Source of the DNA: Lachnospiraceae bacterium UBA7054
GTDB taxonomy: Bacteria > Bacillota > Clostridia > Lachnospirales > Lachnospiraceae
Direction: 5' to 3'
Length of the DNA: 30,562 nt
Assembly: GCA_002492725.1 (NCBI GenBank)
Contig: DLAF01000021.1
Coordinates: forward strand, 98,103-128,664
The notes below the pieces were generated by a model. It was not told the origin of the DNA and did not search any database. It saw only the letters and a list, made by a program, of their open reading frames with translations. Shown here in pieces: positions 16,989 to 24,281 of this stretch (positions within the stretch are counted from its first letter, which is position 1; the number at the start of each line of letters is the position of its first letter). Position numbers and translations under genes: made by a program.

Positions 16989-17858
16989 ATGCATGGTATG
17001 GTTAACTGGAAAAACATAAATGCAAATCCGATGGCAGCGCTAAGCAGGAAACAGCGCGCGATTGATATTCTGCTCGGAAAGCGGAATACGGTCAATAAGG
17101 GACAGCGGGATTCCTTCCTAAGACGGGACAATTTTGTCGCTAAAATAGGATTATACACGGCCCCTGTAACGAAAACCGCAGGAAAAGTTTCCGATGAAAT
17201 CCTTGATAAAATAAATTTTGCGTATCTTGATGGGACAGAGCTGCCGGATGGTTTTATTTTTGAGGGTGTGAAATATTCGAAAGAGGATTTTCCCAGTATC
17301 AGTCTGGATAAATGCGAAAAAGCCGTTGCCGAAAACAATGCCCTCGTTTTTCGACCCGGAAAATACTATCAGTTTACGGATGAAGCGGGTAAGACGCATA
17401 TTCTTACCTGTACCTATGGGCGTCTGTATCAGCCCTTATCAGACACAAAAAGAGGCATAATAGACGACACGAGTTATGAAATTGGACAATTCTGGAACAA
17501 GTTGTCAATAAATGGCACCTTTATCGGATCATACTATTCTAATGAAACAGAGAGAAAGCTTTTGAATGATGCGGGAATCACAGAAGGTTTCTTTTCCGTA
17601 CAGGTAGGGGATAACAGGCAGGAATATTTTTATTCCAACGGGAATGCGGGAACGGCAGTGCCGAAGGAGAGATATGATAACACTTATCATTTCTTCATGG
17701 AATATACGGAGACTGCGTTTCGGGATTATAATCCGGGCGATGTCTTTTTGGTTGGCGGCAAAGAGTATGTGTTGAGTGAGGATAAGAAGTTAGATCTTCC
17801 CTATGGCGCAGACGTCTATGACGTGAAGTGGCCACCGCGAAAACAAGCCCGGATGTAA
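16989..17858 (+). CDS. Unrecognised cargo protein B2 (family B)
   Basis: A 289-residue soluble protein. ATG 16989 is chosen over 16971 because GGAGGGGA sits 7 nt upstream. It is a diverged paralogue of B1: 'RKQRAIDILLGK' and 'QRDSF' at the N-terminus, 'LLNDAGITEGFFSVQVGDN' in the middle, and 'YNPGDVFLVGGKEYVLSED' near the end. The segment between N- and C-terminal blocks is poorly conserved between the two, as expected for proteins with a variable central region. No signal peptide, transmembrane segment or known catalytic motif is seen. Base composition is closer to the ICE core than that of the PPC gene. It follows the family A remnant; expression may depend on the operon from 14288 or on an unseen promoter. 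Confidence 0.62.
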   Translation: MHGMVNWKNINANPMAALSRKQRAIDILLGKRNTVNKGQRDSFLRRDNFVAKIGLYTAPVTKTAGKVSDEILDKINFAYLDGTELPDGFIFEGVKYSKEDFPSISLDKCEKAVAENNALVFRPGKYYQFTDEAGKTHILTCTYGRLYQPLSDTKRGIIDDTSYEIGQFWNKLSINGTFIGSYYSNETERKLLNDAGITEGFFSVQVGDNRQEYFYSNGNAGTAVPKERYDNTYHFFMEYTETAFRDYNPGDVFLVGGKEYVLSEDKKLDLPYGADVYDVKWPPRKQARM

Positions 17859-17969
17859 TTGTGTAAATAAGAAAGGTTCGTGTCTGGAACAGTCAGTCAT
17901 CCCCAGCTTTTCAGTAAATTGGAGAGTCGGAGTGCAGGAGAATAAAAAAGGAATGGAGAATGAATAGAG

Positions 17970-18257
17970 ATGGATTTTACATCTTTGAGTAAAATAAGTG
18001 ATTATTATTCAGAAAGTATTGACTATCAGAATATTATGGTAGGGTGTATAATATGAAAAAATTCTATCTTATTAATTGTTTGCACTTGTGTTTTGGGATT
18101 AATGTTGATAAATAAACCAAATAAGGAGGTTAAGGAAGCAGGTGCTATAAGTCATCAAGAATATTATTATGATGATACAGAAGAAATCAGCGAGGACGAG
18201 GATGGTTTAACTCCAATAAGGACAAGTGTCTATGAACCTGTTGAGGAAAATGAATAG
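17970..18257 (+). pseudogene. Small single-pass membrane protein interrupted by a TGA
   Basis: One frame reads from ATG 17970 ('MDFTSLSKISDYYSESIDYQ') to a TGA at 18054-18056, then continues in the same frame to TAG 18255 with a convincing membrane segment ('SILLIVCTCVLGLMLI') and an acidic tail ('EEISEDEDG'). A single TGA therefore splits an otherwise plausible ~95-residue protein. Alternatively, a separate ATG at 18053 followed by A6 (18056-18061) would read into the membrane segment if one A were lost, giving 'MKNSILLIVCTC'. Either a nonsense mutation, a slippage site or a sequence error explains it. Family not recognised. The downstream lipoprotein ATG lies 24 nt after its stop. Confidence 0.5.
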
Positions 18258-18281
18258 CGCGCTTATATGGAGGAGAGCTTG

Positions 18282-18938
18282 ATGAGAAAGAGAGCAAGAT
18301 TCTTTTTAGCAATGATGTGTGTGATGGTGTTAGTAGGATGTGGTACATCGGATAAAGTGGAAAAAGTAGAGAATAACATTTCACAGCCTGCTGAAGAAGA
18401 AAGCATAACATCAGAAGAAAATGGTATTGTGTCTGCGGCGGGTGACGCGCAGGAGCCGGTGCGGGACACTCAACTAGTAGTTGATGAATTGTCACAATCG
18501 GAAGACACTGATGATGAGGGAGAGGCAGATTCCGTAGCAAATGATTCGGGAATGATTGATAATGAGAAGATTGCAAATGGGTCATTCCCTTTAGCTGGAG
18601 TAACAATGGAAGTAGTAGAAAATTCTGATACCAGTGTTACCGTCCGGATTACGAATGATACAGATAAGGACATACAGTGTGGAGATATGTATCATTTGGA
18701 AATGTACGTTAAAGAAACTGGTGAGTGGCAGGAATTGGATACAGTAAATGATATTATTTTTAATGATGTTGCATATGAAATCAAGAAAGATTTTCCTTAT
18801 AAAAAAACTGTTGATTTTGAACAAATCTATGGGAAATTGGAAGTAGGCAGATACCGTATTGTAAAAACAGTTATGGATTTTAGAAGAACCGGGGATTATA
18901 CAGATTATGTATTTACAGCAGAATTTTGTATTAAGTAA
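18282..18938 (+). CDS. Lipoprotein with C-terminal bacterial Ig-like domain
   Basis: A 218-residue precursor. ATG 18282 is chosen because GGAGGAG is 6 nt upstream; an in-frame ATG at 18267 is less well placed. The signal peptide is 'MRKRARFFLAMMCVMVLVGC', with lipobox LVGC and the lipidated Cys at residue 20. An acidic linker (about 25-100) leads to an Ig-like domain (about 105-218) with 'VTVRITNDTDKDIQCGDMYH' and 'GRYRIVKTVMDFR', which I recognise as the Big_14-type domain common in Clostridia lipoproteins. It should sit on the outer face of the membrane, possibly working with the interrupted membrane protein just upstream. The ligand is unknown. Confidence 0.78.
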   Translation: MRKRARFFLAMMCVMVLVGCGTSDKVEKVENNISQPAEEESITSEENGIVSAAGDAQEPVRDTQLVVDELSQSEDTDDEGEADSVANDSGMIDNEKIANGSFPLAGVTMEVVENSDTSVTVRITNDTDKDIQCGDMYHLEMYVKETGEWQELDTVNDIIFNDVAYEIKKDFPYKKTVDFEQIYGKLEVGRYRIVKTVMDFRRTGDYTDYVFTAEFCIK

Positions 18939-19095
18939 AAATAGATATAAATTTAAAGAAAAAATGGTAGTCGATATATCTCCAATAAGCCACAAATGAC
19001 GGGCGGGGCAGGTTTCTAGCAGATAGGGAAATCGGGGAGTTGGGGCGGATTCGTGAATGGTGGGAGGGCAAAAAAAGAATGGAGGAGATTTAGAA

Positions 19096-19533
19096 ATGAA
19101 CATAAATGGAATAGGAGCAGCAGGATACCCGGCAGCAGGGTATGAGACAAGAAGGACGGAAAGGAATGTAGCAGGAGGGAACTTTGCTGATGCGATAAGC
19201 AAAGCCGCGACACAGAATGAAACACCCAAAGAAATGAATACTTTCAGGCCGGAAAGTTCCGATGAAGTGATGCAGGCATGGGATAAGGCACTTGCGGAAA
19301 CGGGAGTAAATCCTTTTCCGATGAACCGCATCTCAACAGCTTTAGTTCTGCACGTTGAAAGCGGACAGCAGGGGTTGAGTTCCACATTTTTAGGTGACAG
19401 TGTGGGTTCTGCAAAATCTATGGCTGAGAAAATCATACATAGGCTGAAGAATCCGTTGACACCAGCGGCGAATCCGGATTTTGCAGGACAAGAGTTGATA
19501 TTTTACAAGAAATTCTTAGAGTTTTTGGGGTAA
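19096..19533 (+). CDS. Unrecognised cargo protein A2 (family A)
   Basis: A 145-residue protein with start at 19096, 8 nt after GGAGGAG; the frame extends upstream to 19057 but without a better site. The N-terminus 'MNINGIGAAGYPAAGYETRR' is Gly/Ala/Tyr-rich and unlike a signal peptide. The C-terminal ~95 residues match A1: 'SDEVMQAWDKALAETG', 'LGDSVGSAKSMAEKIIHRLKNPL' and a final 'FYKKFLEFLG'. Thus the cargo locus begins and ends with family A members. No LytTR-type box was found upstream, so it may be expressed differently. Function unknown. Confidence 0.65.
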   Translation: MNINGIGAAGYPAAGYETRRTERNVAGGNFADAISKAATQNETPKEMNTFRPESSDEVMQAWDKALAETGVNPFPMNRISTALVLHVESGQQGLSSTFLGDSVGSAKSMAEKIIHRLKNPLTPAANPDFAGQELIFYKKFLEFLG

Positions 19534-19575
19534 TGGATTCCCGATATAGAAGAAAACCAATAAAGCACAAACGAT

Positions 19576-19613
19576 AAAAAGGAACCAAGCAGGAACACTT
19601 CATGTTTGGTTCC
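19576..19613 (-). terminator. Terminator for the minus-strand SymE operon
   Basis: GGAACCAA (19581-19588) and TTGGTTCC (19606-19613) form an 8-bp stem with a 17-nt loop. Read on the minus strand the stem is followed by TTTTT, 20-60 nt beyond the SymE stop codon. On the plus strand no T-run follows. Confidence 0.6.
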
Positions 19614-19633
19614 CTTGTTCCATATCAGTGCGG

Positions 19634-19816
19634 TCAGCCTGCGGGATCGCTTTTCGTGATCACAAGTCTGTTCTTTTGGCACTTGATCTGAATATGGTCG
19701 CCTATTGAAAAACCAGTTTTTTCCAACCATTCCCCCTGCATCTTGATCTGTGGAATGTGCTGGTATCCGACTCCTGTTGTCTTATAGACGGTCATCTTTC
19801 TGTTTTTTCCTGTCAT
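19634..19816 (-). CDS. SymE-family type I toxin-like protein
   Basis: A 60-residue AbrB-fold-like protein, 'MTGKNRKMTVYKTTGVGYQH', followed by 'IPQIKMQGEWLEKTGFSIGD' and 'IQIKCQKNRLVIT', the signature of SymE-like proteins. The start at 19816 is set by GGGAGGAAA on the minus strand and overlaps the upstream gene's stop as ATGA, so the two are translationally coupled. E. coli SymE is an SOS-induced toxin controlled by an antisense RNA. In Firmicutes many homologues have no proven toxicity, and I could not confirm an antisense RNA here. The tightly operated promoter at 20174-20202 would drive it. Confidence 0.8.
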   Translation of the reverse strand: MTGKNRKMTVYKTTGVGYQHIPQIKMQGEWLEKTGFSIGDHIQIKCQKNRLVITKSDPAG

Positions 19817-20130
19817 GCTGATTTCCTCCCTTTCTGGTCTGTGCCCTTGCAAGCTTTTTTCATAGGTCTTATATGAAGGTGGTAAAAGTCGTGTGCCTTA
19901 ATCTTATCTATAGCTTGGCCGAGAGTAGGGGCGCTGCCCTGTTCGTGGAAGGGAATGGACTGCCGATGCTTATGCTGGATTTTGCATGTGGCAAAGGACG
20001 GGTACTGCTGGTGTATGATGTGCCAGTAGTGGTCTGTGTTTTGGGACTGTAGCGTGACGCAGTAGCATCCGGCGCTTATGATATGAAAGTAAGTACGGTC
20101 GATGTTTTTCAGTTCGTCAGTGGTAAACAT
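19813..20130 (-). CDS. Unknown protein coupled to SymE
   Basis: A 105-residue His-rich protein ('MFTTDELKNIDRTYFHIISA', 'HYWHIIHQQYPSFATCKIQH', 'IDKIKAHDFYHLHI'). Its stop overlaps the SymE start (ATGA), and AGAAAGGAA stands about 8 nt before its own ATG. It is therefore the first gene of a two-gene operon transcribed from 20174-20202. No known domain is recognised. The pattern of His and Cys could bind a metal but no spacing is diagnostic. It may be a partner or regulator of SymE. Confidence 0.65.
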   Translation of the reverse strand: MFTTDELKNIDRTYFHIISAGCYCVTLQSQNTDHYWHIIHQQYPSFATCKIQHKHRQSIPFHEQGSAPTLGQAIDKIKAHDFYHLHIRPMKKACKGTDQKGRKSA

Positions 20131-20162
20131 TGGGTTGGTTCCTTTCTGTTGTCTGGAATATT

Positions 20163-20226
20163 ATACTATAAATAGTATATACTAAAAATAGTATAATGTC
20201 AATAAAAATTATACTATTTTTAGTAT
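20163..20226. promoter_or_regulatory. Three perfect 16-bp palindromic operators
   Basis: ATACTATAAATAGTAT (20163-20178), ATACTAAAAATAGTAT (20179-20194) and ATACTATTTTTAGTAT (20211-20226) share ATACTA-N4-TAGTAT. Start-to-start distances are 16 and 32 bp. The first two cover the -10 and spacer of the minus promoter; the third lies between the two -35 boxes. This is the arrangement expected for a repressor controlling both divergent genes. The XRE protein at 20283 is the obvious candidate. Confidence 0.8.
20174..20202 (-). promoter_or_regulatory. Promoter of the SymE operon
   Basis: On the minus strand TTGACA (20202-20197), a 17-nt spacer and TATACT (20179-20174) give a near-consensus sigma-A promoter 44 nt before the first gene. 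Two operators overlap it. Confidence 0.75.
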
Positions 20227-20234
20227 AAAATTTG

Positions 20235-20263
20235 TTGACAATCATTCAGCCGGATGTTACTTT
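20235..20263 (+). promoter_or_regulatory. Promoter of the XRE regulator
   Basis: TTGACA (20235-20240), a 17-nt spacer and TACTTT (20258-20263) lie just before the GGAGGG ribosome site (20270-20275). The -35 is consensus and the -10 weak. The third palindrome ends 8 nt upstream of the -35. Confidence 0.6.
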
Positions 20264-20282
20264 GTAGATGGAGGGATAGTAT

Positions 20283-20513
20283 ATGATAAGATACAAGATA
20301 GATGTATTTAAGGAATTGAGTAAACATGGTTTCAACCAGACCAGAATACAGAAAGAAAATCTATTGCCGAGACAGACGATCACGAACATTAGGGCGGGAA
20401 AGAACATAACGCTGGAGACGTTAAATAAAATCTGTGTGATGTGCGGACTGCAGCCGGGTGATATCATTGAAGTGGTCCCGACAGACGAGGAAAAAATAAA
20501 ATACAGAATATAA
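20283..20513 (+). CDS. Small XRE/Cro-type helix-turn-helix regulator
   Basis: A 76-residue protein consisting almost entirely of a helix-turn-helix: 'FNQTRIQKENLLPRQTITNI', then 'GKNITLETLNKICVMCGLQPGDIIE'. The latter is typical of small XRE regulators of the YozG/Cro group. It is transcribed divergently from the SymE operon, with three palindromes between, so it probably represses both promoters. It ends at an intrinsic terminator. In family terms it could act as antitoxin-like regulator of the SymE pair; this is inference. Confidence 0.8.
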   Translation: MIRYKIDVFKELSKHGFNQTRIQKENLLPRQTITNIRAGKNITLETLNKICVMCGLQPGDIIEVVPTDEEKIKYRI

Positions 20514-20516
20514 TAA

Positions 20517-20554
20517 AAAATCCGATGTTCCCAAGATGGAATACATCGGATTTT
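20517..20554 (+). terminator. Terminator after the XRE gene
   Basis: AAAATCCGATGT (20517-20528) pairs perfectly over 12 bp with ACATCGGATTTT (20543-20554). The A-run before and T-run within the stem make it usable on both strands, so it can also stop the minus-strand Rpn remnant transcript. Confidence 0.8.
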
Positions 20555-20632
20555 ACTATGATCTGTTTCTTTGTACCGGCGCTTACTGCCATCCATTCAG
20601 GGACCCCGCCGACTTTTGAAAATTATGTCAGT

Positions 20633-20859
20633 TTACGCTTTTTCAGGTACAAGTTCAATCAGAAGTTGTTCCTGATAATCGGTATCGTAGGTTGTACGCT
20701 CTAAATCGTCATATCGCTTAGACTTGATAAGAATCGCATTAAGCTGGTTAATGCGTAATCTGGTTTCTTCATTTATTTTTTCCATAATTTCACACATAAC
20801 CTGTTGTCCCTCCTCTGTCGTTTTATACCGGCGCTTACTGCCGGAGGTAACGGGAAATG
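20633..20859 (-). pseudogene. Rpn-type nuclease remnant (C-terminal ~75 codons)
   Basis: The minus-strand frame ends at 20633 and reads 'FPVTSGSKRRYKTTEEGQQV' through 'QLLIELVPEKA', matching the last part of the full gene at 21114-21926 with a short internal deletion ('EKINEETRLRIN' in place of 'ERLNRETEQETRLRIN'). The PD-(D/E)XK core is absent, and the frame lies directly after the stop of the small gene at 20860, with no start codon of its own. It is a decayed duplicate. Confidence 0.75.
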
Positions 20860-21066
20860 CTACAGTTCCTTAGAATATGCCATAGCCTTCTGGCTGAGTT
20901 CGCGTACGCTGAGACCTTCATCTAAAGATTCCTGATGCCATTTTGTGTAATCAAATGGTTCGCTGTTCATTAGAACGATAAACCTCTCCGCATCAACATA
21001 GCCTAACTCGGAGATTAATGCGCTTATTCCTTCTTGTTTAATGACAGTATCTGTTTTCATATTCAT
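20860..21066 (-). CDS. Small protein between Rpn copies, antitoxin-like by appearance
   Basis: A 68-residue protein 'MNMKTDTVIKQEGISALISE' with 'LGYVDAERFIVLMNSEPFDY' and 'SLDEGLSVRELSQKAMAY'. Small acidic proteins with the 'GxVxAERFIxLxxxEPFDYT' motif occur widely in bacteria without a firm function and sometimes near toxin genes. No partner toxin is visible beside it; only the Rpn gene and its remnant flank it. The ribosome site is not obvious. The protein looks intact, unlike the remnant following it. Function is unknown. Confidence 0.6.
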   Translation of the reverse strand: MNMKTDTVIKQEGISALISELGYVDAERFIVLMNSEPFDYTKWHQESLDEGLSVRELSQKAMAYSKEL

Positions 21067-21113
21067 TCATCCATTCAGATGTGACCCCGCCGACTTTTGA
21101 AAATTATGTTAGT

Positions 21114-21926
21114 TTACGCTTTTTCAGGTACAAGTTCAATCAGAAGCTGTTCTTGGTAGTCAGAGTCGTAGGTAGTCCGTTCTAAATCGTCATATCGTTT
21201 AGATTTGATAAGAATCGCATTAAGCTGGTTAATGCGCAGTCTGGTTTCCTGTTCTGTTTCTCTATTTAATCTTTCCATAATTTCACACATAACCTGTTGT
21301 CCCTCCTCTGTCGTTTTATACCGGCGCTTGCTGCCGGAGGTAACGGGAAATTTGCTGTTGTATGCAGCATCGTCAACAAATACTTCCATCAGCTCGGATA
21401 CTTCGGAGCCGTCCTTTACTTTGGCGTTGACGTAAACTTCTTCAAATCCATTATCGACTACTTTTCCGGTTTCCCTTATGACACGGTCTACATGATACAA
21501 GGAACAGTTCCCCTTAAAGATGTCAAAGCGGGAGATAAATACCACACAGACATCTGGGACATTCTCAAACTTCACACCGGGATCGGTGAGGTTGGTCGTA
21601 AGGATCGCGCCGTTGTAGCGGACACGGCGCTGGTGGTCGGTGTCATTCGCTTTTTGGACTTCGATGTCGATCTTCCGCCCGTCCCCAAGGACACATTTCG
21701 CGTCGAGGATCACGGAGCGCCCCTGCGGATTCGTCCCGGCATATTGGGGCGTGGATTCCAGTACCGTAAGTGCCGGATCTGACAGAATCACCCGCAGGAT
21801 TTCTTCGCAGAACGCTTTGTCTTCTGCCATCGTGCGGAACATCAGGTCGTCGATGGGATTCAGTTTTTTTGCCTCTTCTCGTATTTTTGCCTTATTGCTC
21901 ATGCCTGATCCTTTGTTTGTATTCAC
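21114..21926 (-). CDS. Rpn-family PD-(D/E)XK nuclease (transposase-like)
   Basis: A 270-residue protein of the PDDEXK_2/Rpn family. The fold signature is 'LNPIDDLMFRTM' at residues 22-33 followed by the nuclease motif 'VILDAKCVLGDGRKIDIEVQ', with D75, D87, E89 and Q91 as likely metal and catalytic residues. E. coli Rpn proteins are DNA nucleases that promote RecA-independent recombination, and some act in phage defence. The C-terminus 'QLLIELVPEKA' is duplicated in the remnant at 20633. The frame opens with GTG at 21926 (CAGGAG about 9 nt before); an internal ATG at 21902 is an alternative start. It appears to be an accessory gene carried in the ICE between cargo and mobilisation module. Confidence 0.82.
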   Translation of the reverse strand: MNTNKGSGMSNKAKIREEAKKLNPIDDLMFRTMAEDKAFCEEILRVILSDPALTVLESTPQYAGTNPQGRSVILDAKCVLGDGRKIDIEVQKANDTDHQRRVRYNGAILTTNLTDPGVKFENVPDVCVVFISRFDIFKGNCSLYHVDRVIRETGKVVDNGFEEVYVNAKVKDGSEVSELMEVFVDDAAYNSKFPVTSGSKRRYKTTEEGQQVMCEIMERLNRETEQETRLRINQLNAILIKSKRYDDLERTTYDSDYQEQLLIELVPEKA

Positions 21927-22007
21927 AGCATAAAACTCCTGCTGCTAACTATAGTATACCATTTTTCAAAAGATACTCAATAAAAAATTTATAACAGTGG
22001 GCGCAGT

Positions 22008-23372
22008 TCAGCGCGTCGGCTCTTTACTGTGTTTCTGCTCGGAAACATTGTTTGGTTCCGCGTTTAGATACTGTTCCAGTTTATCCAGTTCACGCTCCAA
22101 CTGTCTGCTTTCTTTTCCTGCAGTCTGATAAGCCTGCTGCAATTCTCTTTTCTTCTGTTCCATCTGCGAAAACTCTGCGCGGAGTTTGTTGATATCAAGA
22201 GTACGGGGATCGATCTTTGCCCTGCGCAGCATTTCTTTTGCGCCGTCGTACAGGATCAGTTCCGTCTCATGTTTCCGAAAATAATCGTCGGGATTTTTGG
22301 CTTTGCGGTAGCGGATCTGATAAGGGCGGTTCTCCTCATACTGCTGCGCGTATTTTATGATCTCCGCCATGCTTTTCATCTTACGTTCAAGGATAGTAAG
22401 TTTCTCGCGGGATTCTTTGGCAGAGGCGGTGCGTTTGTCGATTTTCTTCTCCAGATCAGCGATAGAGTTTACTTTACTGTATGCGCTGGCGGCTGTTTTG
22501 AGGTTCTCGATCTCAGCCCAGCGTTTTAAGCCTGCACTTTCCTGAAACTTTTCCTGTGAAGTGTCGATCAGCCGTTTCCCTGCATAACCGGCTGTCAGGG
22601 TTTTCCCGCGGTTCTGCACCCTTTCAGAAATCCGCCAAGCGATGCGCTCCTTCGTGTATTCTGCCCCAAGGGACTTCACGCTGCCGCGCACAAAACGCTC
22701 CCTGCCCGGCGGCAGGAAAGAAATGTATTTTGGAGATTTTTCGTCAAGGCTTTCCCCTTTCACAACGTAGCCTTTTGCCCGCAGAAGATGCAGGAACTCG
22801 TCATAAGTGTCGGCGGATCTGATGGCGGCATTGATATCCCTGCGCAGTTCTGATTTGCGGGAATCACCGTGTCTGTCTGCAGACCATTCGTTGTACTTTT
22901 TTCCGCGCTGTCCGTCCGGCACGATGACGGATAAATAGTGTTCCCTGCACAGGTCGTCGCTTAACTGACGGATACGGTAATAACTTCTTTTGCAGTCATT
23001 GTATTTGTGGTGGTCGATGTTGTCGGCGGCGCAGAAAATGATGTGGTTATGAATGTGATCCCTGTCGATATGGGTGCTGACTACATACGAATATTTCCCC
23101 TCTAAAACTTTATCGGCAAGTTCCATGCCGATCTGGTGCGCCGTATCAAAATCGACCTCGCCGGGGAGGAAGGACTGGATCAGATGATATGCCTTGTTTT
23201 CGTCATTCCGGGAAGTCTTTGACAGGGCAAACTTGAAGTCAAAATGGGCAGTTTCCGGGCTGCACCCATAGGAGGAAATCAGCAGGCTGCCATCGGTTTT
23301 CTCCGGGTTGCAGATGTAGGCTATTGCCTTATGCACGGTTGCTTTGACAGCATGGATTTTTGTGTATGCCAT
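22008..23372 (-). CDS. MOBP-like relaxase / mobilisation nuclease
   Basis: A 454-residue relaxase that would nick at oriT and pilot the strand into the recipient. The metal-binding motif H101-x-D-x-x-H106-x-H108-N-H110 ('HIDRDHIHNH') is intact. A candidate catalytic Tyr is Y19 in 'AIAYICNPEKT'. After the nuclease (about residues 1-260) the rest is charged coiled-coil ('KKIDKRTASAKESREKLTIL', 'KKRELQQAYQTAGKESRQLE'). The start at 23372 lies within the end of the mobC-like gene (52-nt overlap), so translation is coupled. Length and layout are normal for the MobA/VirD2-like relaxases of Clostridia elements. It is transcribed against the ICE core genes. Confidence 0.92.
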   Translation of the reverse strand: MAYTKIHAVKATVHKAIAYICNPEKTDGSLLISSYGCSPETAHFDFKFALSKTSRNDENKAYHLIQSFLPGEVDFDTAHQIGMELADKVLEGKYSYVVSTHIDRDHIHNHIIFCAADNIDHHKYNDCKRSYYRIRQLSDDLCREHYLSVIVPDGQRGKKYNEWSADRHGDSRKSELRRDINAAIRSADTYDEFLHLLRAKGYVVKGESLDEKSPKYISFLPPGRERFVRGSVKSLGAEYTKERIAWRISERVQNRGKTLTAGYAGKRLIDTSQEKFQESAGLKRWAEIENLKTAASAYSKVNSIADLEKKIDKRTASAKESREKLTILERKMKSMAEIIKYAQQYEENRPYQIRYRKAKNPDDYFRKHETELILYDGAKEMLRRAKIDPRTLDINKLRAEFSQMEQKKRELQQAYQTAGKESRQLERELDKLEQYLNAEPNNVSEQKHSKEPTR

Positions 23373-23662
23373 ACCTGTTTCATTATCTCCTTTACCTCTT
23401 TTACATCTTCATCGTAAACGTGTCCTGTGGCGTTCATCCGTCTGGAGATCTGGTTTAGGCTGTTCCCGATGCGTGACAGATTCGTGTTGTACTCATGCAG
23501 TTCCTTGTAATCCACATCATAGACATATCCGTAAATAATGAGGTGCCGGAGGAAAGCCATGCGGCTGCGCATACCGGACAGTTTATATTTTGTGTCGAGG
23601 ATATATTTTTCATCATCGTTCAGGTAGAGGATGAGGGAATGTTTTCTTGTCCTTTTTGCCAT
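23321..23662 (-). CDS. MobC-like relaxosome accessory protein
   Basis: A 113-residue protein 'MAKRTRKHSLILYLNDDEKY' with 'SRMAFLRHLIIYG' and 'NTNLSRIGNSLNQISRRMNA', the hallmark of MobC/ribbon-helix-helix mobilisation proteins that bind oriT and help open it for the relaxase. AAAGGA precedes the start by a suitable distance. It overlaps the relaxase gene and lies next to the palindrome-rich region at 23751-23927, its likely binding site. Confidence 0.87.
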   Translation of the reverse strand: MAKRTRKHSLILYLNDDEKYILDTKYKLSGMRSRMAFLRHLIIYGYVYDVDYKELHEYNTNLSRIGNSLNQISRRMNATGHVYDEDVKEVKEIMKQVWHTQKSMLSKQPCIRQ

Positions 23663-23750
23663 TGAGTAGTCCTTTCTTTGTGTGTATATACAGGATTTTT
23701 TGAAAGTGATGCCGTGTCAGAGGCAGCTTGTTTTTGTATCAGAAGGGGGA

Positions 23751-23927
23751 CAGGGGGATTTCCCCCTGCAAGCAGATTTTGACAGTTTCCCGCCTGCGGG
23801 AAACTGTTCAAAATTTTGGATTTGCATATGCAAATCCAGTGCTTGCTAAGTTAGCCATTTACGGAAAATAAAAAACTGCTCCAGTTTTAAGCAGGCATGG
23901 TTGCCCGCCTAGAACTGACAGCAGTTT
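23751..23927. other. Candidate oriT: cluster of palindromes upstream of mobC
   Basis: Four inverted repeats are packed in 177 bp of the 619-bp gap between mobC and the sigma-like gene. CAGGGGGA / TCCCCCTG lies at 23751-23768. ACAGTTTCCCGC / GCGGGAAACTGT lies at 23782-23807 and extends with one bulge to 23777-23813. GGATTTGCATATGCAAATCC is a perfect 20-bp palindrome (23818-23837). A long imperfect hairpin lies at 23873-23927 with end arms AAACTGCT / AGCAGTTT. Position and structure suit oriT, with terminator or regulator binding as alternatives. No nick site can be assigned. The rest of the gap (23928-24281) is A/T-rich with no gene seen. Confidence 0.55.
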
Positions 23928-24281
23928 CAGTGTCTTTTATGTGTGCATAGATTTATCCATAACTGATTGTAAATCTGGACGGGGAAAAAGTCAATAGCCG
24001 CCAGAACAGCGCCTGTTTTACGGATATAATTTAGATTATAGTCTGAATGATACTGCGTTTAACTGCGGTTTACATTATAATAAGAAGGAAGGTGTAACAG
24101 GGGAATTGGAGAAGTGAATATCATATCTATGCGGAGGCTCTGATGACAGGGGACAACCGCCATTCTTTTTTTATATTTTTCTAAAAAAGTCGTTCACTAA
24201 AATCCACATTTTATATGCCTTCGGTGAGGTAGTTATAGTGAAGGGATAAAAACAGGAAACATTTCTGCGGAAAGGACAGGA

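Larger units (their letters stand above)
20591..21350. repeat. Two direct copies of the Rpn gene 3' end, offset about 481 bp
   Basis: 20591-20858 and 21070-21350 are near-identical direct copies, both starting ATCCATTCAG and covering the end of the Rpn gene. The second copy has about 12 extra bases (Gln/Glu codons). A further short scar at 20573-20590 (GTACCGGCGCTTACTGCC) repeats an internal part of the same gene and joins directly to the start of the first copy. This suggests an array shortened by recombination. Confidence 0.75.

Noticed and set aside
23751..23927. CRISPR-like repeat cluster
   Set aside because: The repeats are different palindromes, not direct copies with spacers, and no cas gene is present.
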